Of a stretch of DNA of 64,000 bases, positions 9,405-17,470 are shown piece after piece. The first letter of the stretch is position 1; each line of letters begins with the position of its first letter. The translations under genes and the position numbers were made by a program. The stretch spans positions 1-64,000 of the forward strand of contig CACJSX010000003.1 in NCBI GenBank assembly GCA_902596185.1. The letters are read 5' to 3'. The stretch is from an uncultured Pelagibacteraceae bacterium. GTDB taxonomy: Bacteria; Pseudomonadota; Alphaproteobacteria; Pelagibacterales; Pelagibacteraceae. The notes beneath the pieces are model-generated. The model made no database searches. It worked only from the letters and a program-made list of their open reading frames with translations, and had not been told where the DNA came from.

Positions 9405-10444
9405 TAGTATTTAATTTCCTTGTTTACTTTTTTTAGAGATTTATCTGTACCATGATGGAAGTGTTTGCTCATATCAGGCATATATTTCATTGAAATTGGT
9501 TTTTTTCCAATTGCAACTGACATTTCTCTTACGTGATGTGCTTCTGCTCCACAACATATACCAATAAAATTTATTTTGTTCTTAACACAATCTTTTGCAA
9601 ACTCTGCCATTTCAAATCTGTTACAAAACAAATTATCTAAAGCTACTGGGAATGCATTTCCCCCTGGAATACAATTACAACCATGATCAGTTATATTTAG
9701 AAAACCAGGTTCTTCCTCTGTTGTTCTGTATGGTACTGGAAGTCCAGCAACATGACATGAAACTTTTTCTCTAACTTTTTTTAATAGTTTCATTGTCATT
9801 TCAGGTCCTCGATAACAATTTAAACCAACTACATCTGCACCTAAATCTTCCATCATTTTGCAAGCATCTTCAGCGGTATGACCTTCTCTAGTTTTGTCTC
9901 CTCTAGGAATAGCAAAATTACAAACTGCAACAAGACCTGCATCCTTGATAGCTTTTAATGCTATCTTCATTTCTTCTGTCCAATTTATGGTTTCTGCAAT
10001 TACAAAATCAACACCAGCTTCTTTCGCCCAAGCTATCTGTTCTTCATACATTTGTTGACATTGTTTATGAGTATTAGCATCACCAGGATCAAATACGTTT
10101 GTATTAGCTACATCTCCACAAACCATTAAATCTAAATCTTTAAATTCATTCGCAGCATCTTTCGCTATCTTAAGAGCATTTTTTTGGAGTGGCTCTAACA
10201 TATCTTCTTTGCCAATAATTCTCAGTTTTTCTCTATGTCCATAATAAGTAAATGCCTGAACAACATCTGATCCAGCTCTAATAAATTCTCTATGTAGCTG
10301 AGTTACTACCTCAGGATGTTCTAAAACTACTTCTGGAACAAATGGACCCGCTGAAAGATAACCTCTTCTTTCCATTGCAAAAAGGTATCCTTCTGCACAC
10401 ATAATAGGTCCTTCATTTAATCTAGTAATAAGATCTTTTTTCAT
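9404..10444 (-). CDS. Betaine--homocysteine S-methyltransferase-like protein
   Basis: 346 aa; GLNCYRGPEM and Zn-binding FIGICCGAEAHHVREM typical of BHMT/homocysteine methyltransferases. Confidence 0.88.
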   Translation of the reverse strand: MKKDLITRLNEGPIMCAEGYLFAMERRGYLSAGPFVPEVVLEHPEVVTQLHREFIRAGSDVVQAFTYYGHREKLRIIGKEDMLEPLQKNALKIAKDAANEFKDLDLMVCGDVANTNVFDPGDANTHKQCQQMYEEQIAWAKEAGVDFVIAETINWTEEMKIALKAIKDAGLVAVCNFAIPRGDKTREGHTAEDACKMMEDLGADVVGLNCYRGPEMTMKLLKKVREKVSCHVAGLPVPYRTTEEEPGFLNITDHGCNCIPGGNAFPVALDNLFCNRFEMAEFAKDCVKNKINFIGICCGAEAHHVREMSVAIGKKPISMKYMPDMSKHFHHGTDKSLKKVNKEIKY

Positions 10445-10455
10445 AATTTATCCTT

Positions 10456-11634
10456 TCATTTCATTATATTATTTGCAACCCATTTGTGGAAATGATGGGT
10501 GGGATTATCCATCACAGGTGAAAAGTTTCCCCCATTATAAGATGGTGATTTTCTCCCATCTTGCATTCCCTCAATTATATTTAAATCTTCACTTTGAACT
10601 CCTTTCCAAAGTTCAAAGTTTTGTTTTCTAAGTGATTTAAATTTTTTCGAATTTGCCGCTTCATTGCCAACATAATAAATTTCCATATGCTCTTTGGTGT
10701 ATTCATTATTTACTGGTTCTAGCCAGTAAGCATAAAAATGGTCTTTATGTATCCCAAGCATAACATTTGGGAAAAGAGCAACATATTCTGCAATATGTTC
10801 TTGATCTTTTGGCCAATTTGGGAATGTTGGAAATTTTAAGTTACTTTTGAACCTTGGGTTATAAACCATTGTACCTTGGCCTGCAAAACGATTTGGTAAT
10901 CCTTGAATATGATAATGATCATCAATTTTTGAGTAAGAGTTTAAACCAGGATGAACCCATGGAAGATGATAACTTTCACAATAATTTTCTATTGCAAACT
11001 TCCAATTGCATTTAGCATTCAAATTAAAATAACCATGATCGTTTGAATAAACTATTAAATCTCTATCCTTTACTGACCAAAATTTTTTCCATCTATCACT
11101 TAAAGGTTTAATATATTTTTCAAAATCAATTTCATTATTATTTAAATTTACAAAAATTAAATCTAACCAAACATTAGATCTAACTTCCTTAAGCCCACTT
11201 TTTGATTTACTAAATTTATTACAATTATGTTTATTCATTCCACCAATATGAGGTGTCGCTATTAGCTTGCCGCTCATATCGTAGGACCAAGAGTGATAAG
11301 GACATCTTATTACATTTTTAATTTTACATTTTTCTTGAAGAATCTTAAATCCTCGATGACTACAAACATTATGAAAAACTTTTATTTTTTTATTTTTATC
11401 TCTTAAAATAATTAATGGTATTCCTAAAAGATCAAATGGTTTTGCATCTCCAACATTGGGAATTGAGCTCCCAACACCAATTACAACCCATTTATTTTCA
11501 AATATTTTTTTTCTTTCAATAGATAAATACTCATTATTAGTATAGCACTCGTTAGGTAGACCATGAGCTTTATCAATATTTTTATTTACTGCTTTTATTT
11601 TTTTTAAATCGACTATGTGTGATAACTTTTTCAT
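10456..11634 (-). CDS. Rieske [2Fe-2S] ring-hydroxylating oxygenase alpha subunit (glycine betaine monooxygenase GbcA-like)
   Basis: 392 aa; Rieske CSHRGF-x18-CPYHSW; catalytic ENYCESYHLPWVHPGL. Confidence 0.82.
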   Translation of the reverse strand: MKKLSHIVDLKKIKAVNKNIDKAHGLPNECYTNNEYLSIERKKIFENKWVVIGVGSSIPNVGDAKPFDLLGIPLIILRDKNKKIKVFHNVCSHRGFKILQEKCKIKNVIRCPYHSWSYDMSGKLIATPHIGGMNKHNCNKFSKSKSGLKEVRSNVWLDLIFVNLNNNEIDFEKYIKPLSDRWKKFWSVKDRDLIVYSNDHGYFNLNAKCNWKFAIENYCESYHLPWVHPGLNSYSKIDDHYHIQGLPNRFAGQGTMVYNPRFKSNLKFPTFPNWPKDQEHIAEYVALFPNVMLGIHKDHFYAYWLEPVNNEYTKEHMEIYYVGNEAANSKKFKSLRKQNFELWKGVQSEDLNIIEGMQDGRKSPSYNGGNFSPVMDNPTHHFHKWVANNIMK

Positions 11635-11910
11635 TTCAACTTTTATTAAACCTCCTTGTTTAAGTTGGAATTAATTAAAGCTAAATTTTTACGATTCTCT
11701 TATTATGATTTGTTGAAATACGGTCTTGCAATTTAAAATATAAACAAACTCTTTGAAAAAAAAATTTGCAGAAAATTTCATTAAAAAACACTATCCCTTA
11801 ATAAATCTTATTTAAAGACAATTTGGCTTCAACTAATAGTTGAAAGATATTTGCAATCTTTTCATTGTTGTGTTCTAGTATTTATTCGAAAATTAACTGA
11901 CGGAGAAATA

Positions 11911-12921
11911 ATGAGAAAATTAAAAACAATACTATTTTCTACGATTTTGGCATTTGGTATGACTTCTTTTGCTAACGCTTGTGGAAAATTAGTGATTGCC
12001 GAACAAAACTGGGCATCAGCCGAGTTAATGGCAAACGTTGATAAAATCATCCTAGAAGAAGGATATGGATGTGACGTAGAATTAGTACCAGGTGCTACTA
12101 TGCCTACATTTACTTCGATGAATGACAAAGGAACACCTGACATGAACCCTGAACAATGGGCTAATGCAGTTTACACTCCTTTAAAAAAAGCAGTAAGTGA
12201 GAAAAGATTAATTATTGCAAACAAGGCACCAATTACTGGTCTAGGTGAAGGTTGGTGGTTAAATCCAGCAGCTTTAAAAAAACATCCAGAGCTTAAAGGG
12301 ATGACAGCAATTCAAATCCTAGAACGTCCTGATTTATTTCCAGACAAAGAAGATCCATCAAAAGGAGCTTTCATGGGATGTCCTGCTGGTTGGGGATGTC
12401 AATTAGCTAACGCTAACCTTTACAGAGCTTTTGATATGGAAAAAAAAGGATGGAAATTAATTGATCCAGGTTCTGCTGCAGGTTTAGATGGTTCTATCGC
12501 TAAAGCTTCAGACTCTGGTGAGCCATGGTTTGGTTATTATTGGAACCCAACTTCAATGGTTGGAAAATATAATTTACAACCAGTAGACTTTGGCGTTCCT
12601 TTTGCAGGAAGAGATAACTGGGATAATTGCATCACCCTAGCGGAGCAAGATTGTGCAAACCCAAAACCAACTGCATGGACAAAATCTGAAGTTAACTCAA
12701 TTGTAAGTGCTAACTTTGCAAAAACTGGTGGAAAAGATGTTCTAAGTTACGTTGAAAATAGAACCTATCCAGGTACTGTAATGAACGGAATGTTGGTTTA
12801 CATGGCTGATAACCAGGCTAAAGGTTCAGATGCTGCAGTTGAGTTTTTAATTAAGCATGAAGATATTTGGACTAAGTGGGTATCTTCAGATGCCGCAAAA
12901 AAAATCAAAAAAAGTTTATAA
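11911..12921 (+). CDS. Glycine betaine/proline-type ABC transporter substrate-binding protein
   Basis: Track ORF starts at 11851; preferred ATG 11911 follows GGAG and yields signal peptide MRKLKTILFSTILAFGMTSFANA; OpuAC/ProX-type sequence. Confidence 0.87.
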   Translation: MRKLKTILFSTILAFGMTSFANACGKLVIAEQNWASAELMANVDKIILEEGYGCDVELVPGATMPTFTSMNDKGTPDMNPEQWANAVYTPLKKAVSEKRLIIANKAPITGLGEGWWLNPAALKKHPELKGMTAIQILERPDLFPDKEDPSKGAFMGCPAGWGCQLANANLYRAFDMEKKGWKLIDPGSAAGLDGSIAKASDSGEPWFGYYWNPTSMVGKYNLQPVDFGVPFAGRDNWDNCITLAEQDCANPKPTAWTKSEVNSIVSANFAKTGGKDVLSYVENRTYPGTVMNGMLVYMADNQAKGSDAAVEFLIKHEDIWTKWVSSDAAKKIKKSL

Positions 12922-12932
12922 TTAACTTTTAA

Positions 12933-12961
12933 TTACGAGCCTATTTAATATAGGCTCGTAA
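12933..12961 (+). promoter_or_regulatory. Intercistronic stem-loop between binding-protein and permease genes
   Basis: ttacgagcctat-ttaat-ataggctcgtaa perfect 12-bp stem, 5-nt loop. Confidence 0.75.
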
Positions 12962-12972
12962 AAAATATATTT

Positions 12973-13857
12973 ATGGAATTTTTTACTGAATTTCCAGAAA
13001 TGGGAAGAAGATCCCAAATGGAGCTAAGAAAGGGTATAGACTTAGCTTTTAGAAATTTTTCAAGAGAATATGGGGATAATATAGAAGCATTTTTTGATCC
13101 ATTATTATTTTTTTTAGTATCATTAGAAAAATTATTATTATCTACACCATGGATAATAATTATTGCAATAATTTGTGGATTAGCATGGTTGGGTTCAAAA
13201 AGTTGGAAATTAGTGGTTGGAAGTGCAATTGCTTTTTTATTAATCGGTTATTTTGGAATGTGGGAAGATTGTATGGCAACAGTTGCAATTATTACTGTAT
13301 GTACAATCATTTGTATTGTTGTTGGTATTCCAATAGGAATTGTAATGGCTAGATCCTCTAGAGCAGAAAAAACAATACTTCCTGTTTTGGATATGATGCA
13401 AACAATACCAAGTTTTGTTTATTTAATACCAATTTTAATGTTGTTAGGTATAGGAAAGGTTCCGGGATTAATTGCTGTTTGTGTTTATGCAGTTCCTCCA
13501 ATTATTAGATTAACTAATTTAGGTATTAGAGAAGTAGATAAAGAGACTTTGGAGGCTAGTGAAGCTTTTGGAGCAACTACAACTCAAAAATTAAAATCTG
13601 TTCAAATTCCGCTAGCTTTACCCACTGTTTTTGCTGGTGTAAACCAAACCATAATGATGGCTTTAGCTATGGTGGTAATTGCTTCTATGATAGGCGTAAA
13701 AGGTCTAGGTGTGCCAATATTAAGAGCTGTTTCTAACCAATATTTGGCTCTTGGTATGATGAATGGATTAGCAATAGTTGCTCTCGCAATTGTCTTTGAT
13801 AGGGTAACTCAAGAATATGGAAGAAGGATCCAAAAGCATAGAGGTCAGATAAAATAG
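12973..13857 (+). CDS. Glycine betaine/proline ABC transporter permease (ProW-like)
   Basis: 294 aa multi-TM; MMQTIPSFVYLIPILMLLGIG...EAFGATTTQKLKSVQIPLALPTVFAGVNQTIMM. Confidence 0.9.
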   Translation: MEFFTEFPEMGRRSQMELRKGIDLAFRNFSREYGDNIEAFFDPLLFFLVSLEKLLLSTPWIIIIAIICGLAWLGSKSWKLVVGSAIAFLLIGYFGMWEDCMATVAIITVCTIICIVVGIPIGIVMARSSRAEKTILPVLDMMQTIPSFVYLIPILMLLGIGKVPGLIAVCVYAVPPIIRLTNLGIREVDKETLEASEAFGATTTQKLKSVQIPLALPTVFAGVNQTIMMALAMVVIASMIGVKGLGVPILRAVSNQYLALGMMNGLAIVALAIVFDRVTQEYGRRIQKHRGQIK

Positions 13858-13919
13858 TTGATACTTTGATGCATCGAATTTTCTAGACTCATATTTCAAA
13901 ATAAATAAAAATCTCCCCT

Positions 13920-14648
13920 ATGAATTTTTCATTGGAAATAGGTCCTAAAACAGAGGTTGATAAAGTTCCAGCATTATCTGATGTTTACATTACCATGCTA
14001 CCTGGAGGTGATTACAGAGAGACTGCTGATAAAGCGATAGAGCTTGTAAAAAAAGGATTCAACCCTGTGCCTCATTTTCCTGCTAGATCAATGCATGATG
14101 AAAAAGAACTTAAAGATTATGTTTCTAGATGCAAAGATGGAGGAGTAAAGCAAGCATTAATTATTGGAGGTGGAAGAGAGCCGGCAGGTAAATTTGATAG
14201 TTCATTTCAACTTTTAGAGACAGGGTATTTTGAAAAAATGAAAATAGGAATTGCTGGACATCCCGAGGGGAGTCCTGATATATCCGACTCAGATTTAGAA
14301 AAAGCTATGATAGATAAAAAGCCTTACGCTGATTATATTGTAACACAATGGTTACTTAATCCTCAGCCTATTATAGATTTTATTTCTAAGCAAAGCGTAC
14401 CAGTGCATGTGGGAATCACTGGGCCTTTAAAAATATCTAGCCTAATTAAATTTGCTAATATTGTAGGGGCAAAAAATTCCTTAAACTTTCTTAAATCTAA
14501 TTTTACTAAGGCATTAGATTTATTGAAACCTAAAGACCCTAATGATTTAATTGGGAAAGTTAAATCGCACACTGATAACTTCCACATTTATACATTCGGC
14601 GGCTTGAAGGAAACTAACAAGTGGTTGAGGGAGAATAGTTATGTCTAA
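13920..14648 (+). CDS. Methylenetetrahydrofolate reductase-like protein (short form)
   Basis: 242 aa; FNPVPHFPARSM...GGGREPAG...GIAGHPEGSPDI MTHFR-like motifs. Confidence 0.8.
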   Translation: MNFSLEIGPKTEVDKVPALSDVYITMLPGGDYRETADKAIELVKKGFNPVPHFPARSMHDEKELKDYVSRCKDGGVKQALIIGGGREPAGKFDSSFQLLETGYFEKMKIGIAGHPEGSPDISDSDLEKAMIDKKPYADYIVTQWLLNPQPIIDFISKQSVPVHVGITGPLKISSLIKFANIVGAKNSLNFLKSNFTKALDLLKPKDPNDLIGKVKSHTDNFHIYTFGGLKETNKWLRENSYV

Positions 14649-15999
14649 TGAATTTGACTATACTAAATTAAAACATGTTACTTCTGTTGATCAATCAGAT
14701 AGAGAAGTACCATACAACTTAAGACAAAGTGGGCCAACAAAAGTTGAAATGTTAATTTCAACAAGGGTAAGAAAATCACCTTATTGGCATTTATCAATGC
14801 AGGCAGGTTGTTGGAGAGCAACTGTATACAATCGTATTTATCACCCAAGAGGTTATGTAAAACCTGAAGATGGTGGAGCTATGGTTGAATACGATGCGAT
14901 CGTAAACCACGTAACAATGTGGAACGTTGCTGTTGAAAGACAAATAAGAGTAAAGGGTCCAGATGCAGAAAAATTTACGGACTATGTAATCACTAGAGAT
15001 GCAACAAAAATTTCTCCAATGAGAGCAAGATACGTAATTTTGTGTAACGCTTACGGCGGAGTTTTAAATGATCCAATTCTTTTAAGAATTTCAGAAGATG
15101 AGTTTTGGTTTTCATTATCAGATTCTGATATTGGAATGTATTTACAAGGTGTTAATGCTGATGGAAGATTCAATTGTACTATTGAAGAAATTGATGTCAG
15201 TCCAGTTCAAATACAAGGACCTAAATCAAAAGCATTAATGAAAGATCTATGTGGAGATCAAGTTGATTTTGATAATATGCCTTTCTACGGCTTAGCAGCA
15301 GCTAAGGTTGGAGGAAGAGATGTTGTAATTTCACAATCTGGTTTCTCAGGAGAAGCTGGTTACGAAATTTATTTAAGAAACTCTACTTTATATGCTGAAG
15401 ATATGTGGAATGCTGTGCTTGCGGCAGGAAAAAAACATAGCTTAATGGTTATTGCTCCTGCTCACCATAGAAGAATTCAAGCGGGTATTCTTTCATGGGG
15501 ACAAGACATGGATCAACAACATAATCCGTTTCAATGTAATTTAGGTTATCAAGTTTCTTTGTCTGGAAAAGGAGAATGGAACAAAACTGCTGATTATGTT
15601 GGTAAGGCTGCACTAGAAAAAATGAAAGATGAATTAAAAGCAGGAAAAAAACCTTACAAACTTCAATTAGTTGGTATGGAATTAGGTGGTAAACCTATTG
15701 ATAATTATGCGCCTGACTTTTGGTTAGTTTCTCCTGAAAGTGGTGGAGATCCAGTAGGATTTTTAACATCACCATGGTGGCATCCTGAAAAGAAAACAAA
15801 CATTGCTATGGGATATGTTCCTTTCGATGGAACGTTGAATGCAAATGGTTTTCCAAAAGGAAAAGTAGGAACTAAATTTAAAGTTCATCTACCTGAAAAA
15901 TATTCAGAAACTCCCGGAATACCTGTGGATGCTGTTGTGGTGGATATTCCATTCAAAGAGTCTTTCAACGCTAACACAAGAGAAGTTGTAGAAGGCTAA
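14641..15999 (+). CDS. DmdA-like / GcvT-superfamily folate-dependent demethylase
   Basis: 452 aa; VYNRIYHPRGY...MWNVAVERQIRVKGPDAEKF...NDPILLRISEDEFWFSLSDSDI...EIDVSPVQIQGPKSKALM resembles DmdA more than housekeeping GcvT; 8-bp overlap with MTHFR. Confidence 0.75.
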   Translation: MSNEFDYTKLKHVTSVDQSDREVPYNLRQSGPTKVEMLISTRVRKSPYWHLSMQAGCWRATVYNRIYHPRGYVKPEDGGAMVEYDAIVNHVTMWNVAVERQIRVKGPDAEKFTDYVITRDATKISPMRARYVILCNAYGGVLNDPILLRISEDEFWFSLSDSDIGMYLQGVNADGRFNCTIEEIDVSPVQIQGPKSKALMKDLCGDQVDFDNMPFYGLAAAKVGGRDVVISQSGFSGEAGYEIYLRNSTLYAEDMWNAVLAAGKKHSLMVIAPAHHRRIQAGILSWGQDMDQQHNPFQCNLGYQVSLSGKGEWNKTADYVGKAALEKMKDELKAGKKPYKLQLVGMELGGKPIDNYAPDFWLVSPESGGDPVGFLTSPWWHPEKKTNIAMGYVPFDGTLNANGFPKGKVGTKFKVHLPEKYSETPGIPVDAVVVDIPFKESFNANTREVVEG

Positions 16000-16007
16000 A
16001 ATTTACT

Positions 16008-16035
16008 AAGGGGGAGCTAATTTCGGCTCCCCCTT
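16008..16035 (+). terminator. Strong intrinsic-type stem-loop after the DmdA-like gene
   Basis: aagggggagc-taatttcg-gctccccctt, 10-bp perfect stem; short T-run. Confidence 0.75.
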
Positions 16036-16044
16036 TCAATTCTG

Positions 16045-16155
16045 ATGACCAAAAGTTTTCTAATAGCAGTTTGCATTATCATTGCTATTGCTTTAATAAT
16101 ATTTCCATTAATTGTTTCTTATAAAGCTCAAAAAAATAAAAATAAAAAAAATTAA
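16045..16155 (+). CDS. Short single-TM peptide (36 aa), candidate
   Basis: Manual translation MTKSFLIAVCIIIAIALIIFPLIVSYKAQKNKNKKN*; stop overlaps next start (TAATG). Confidence 0.45.
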   Translation: MTKSFLIAVCIIIAIALIIFPLIVSYKAQKNKNKKN

Positions 16156-16700
16156 TGTTTGCTGAATTTTTAAATATAATTTTTAAGTCAATAAAATTAG
16201 ACAAAACTCTTTATTCGGATAATAAAAATTTTGGAGAAGCATCAATATACTTTGCTGGGATTATAATGATCCTAGATGGTATCGCTGGAGCAGTAGCAGC
16301 AAATACAATTATTAAAACAGCTATTGCAATGTCTGGTCTAACTGCAATAGTTACTTGGCTAATATGGGCGATTTTTATCTTTGTAATTGGAGTTAAATTA
16401 TTTCCTGACAAGCAAACTAAGGTTTCTTTTAAAAAAGTTTTAACAGCTGTTGGATTTGCACATGCCCCTGGTTTATTAAGATTTTTTGCTGTCACACCAG
16501 ATTTAATGATACCAATAATTTTTCTTACGCAGTTTTGGATTTTTGCAGGTTTAATAATTTCAACTAAACAAATATTAAGTTTAAAATCTAATTTTAAATC
16601 TTTTGGGATTGTACTTTTATCATTTTTAATTATTGCATTTTTATCTATCTCATTTGTGATGAGTAGAATGAATATGCTTCCAGTTAGTCAAATCAGTTAA
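16155..16700 (+). CDS. Yip1-family-like multi-TM membrane protein
   Basis: 181 aa, about 5 TM segments, Yip1-type pattern. Confidence 0.6.
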   Translation: MFAEFLNIIFKSIKLDKTLYSDNKNFGEASIYFAGIIMILDGIAGAVAANTIIKTAIAMSGLTAIVTWLIWAIFIFVIGVKLFPDKQTKVSFKKVLTAVGFAHAPGLLRFFAVTPDLMIPIIFLTQFWIFAGLIISTKQILSLKSNFKSFGIVLLSFLIIAFLSISFVMSRMNMLPVSQIS

Positions 16701-16864
16701 AGTGGAAATATAGTCTTAGATACTCTACAAGATTTACATAATTTAAACCCAGTAAGAATTAAATTTTGAGTAACACTCTCGTCTTCCTCTTTACATTCAT
16801 CACAAATATTATTTAACTCTTCAGTATCTATCTTTAAATTTTTTTCATCAATTTGATCAATCAT
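16697..16864 (-). CDS. Small zinc-ribbon-like protein (55 aa)
   Basis: Manual translation MIDQIDEKNLKIDTEELNNICDECKEEDESVTQNLILTGFKLCKSCRVSKTIFPL*; paired CxxC motifs; overlaps DUF3726 start by 8 bp and convergent gene's stop. Confidence 0.6.
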   Translation of the reverse strand: MIDQIDEKNLKIDTEELNNICDECKEEDESVTQNLILTGFKLCKSCRVSKTIFPL

Positions 16865-17468
16865 TATCTGTCAAACCAGCACCTGCTGCCCCCTCTTTTA
16901 AACTGTCACTTTCTTCAACAAAAGTTTCTTCGGATAACTTGTATAAATTATTCCATTCATCTTCTGTAAAGTTATCTCCATTTTCAAGTAGATTGACCTC
17001 AATTGTATTCGATATCTTTGGAAATTCTTGATCAATAAAATTTGAAATAATATTTACATTTAGATTTAGTAACATTTTTTTTTCATCTATTTTTACATTA
17101 ATTTTTTTTCCAATAATTTCTGATGAACGACTTATGAAGGAAATAAAAATTATTGGATAAGCAACATTTTTAAACTCAATTTTTTTTAAATTTTCTAAAA
17201 CATTTATTTGATCTAAAAAACTAACACCTAAAGTAATTGGACAGTAAGGATTATTTGATGGAGAGTTATTTTCACTAATTAAATTTAAATTTTCAAATTT
17301 ACTTTTATTTTTTTGATTAAAATATTCATTAAGGTGCTTAATACCCGGTAAACTAAATAGCTCTAACAATCTTATACTTTTTCCTGTTTCCTCAGAAACT
17401 CCCCAAGAATATCCTGCTGCCTTTGAAGCTCTTTTAACAGTAGTTTCAATTTCACTCAGTGATTTCAT
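16857..17468 (-). CDS. DUF3726-like protein
   Basis: 203 aa; LSEIETTVKRASKAAGYSWGVSEETGKSIRLLE N-terminus. Confidence 0.6.
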   Translation of the reverse strand: MKSLSEIETTVKRASKAAGYSWGVSEETGKSIRLLELFSLPGIKHLNEYFNQKNKSKFENLNLISENNSPSNNPYCPITLGVSFLDQINVLENLKKIEFKNVAYPIIFISFISRSSEIIGKKINVKIDEKKMLLNLNVNIISNFIDQEFPKISNTIEVNLLENGDNFTEDEWNNLYKLSEETFVEESDSLKEGAAGAGLTDND

Positions 17469-17470
17469 TA

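Noticed and set aside
11635-11850. SAM-V/SAM-II-type riboswitch upstream of the Rieske-BHMT operon
   Set aside because: Expected because SAM-V is known upstream of bhmT in SAR11, but I could not find a convincing pseudoknot motif on the minus strand; a covariance-model scan would decide.
14641-15999. Calling this gene dmdA outright
   Set aside because: DmdA-like stretches are clear, but length and context differ and non-DmdA clades exist; symbol withheld.
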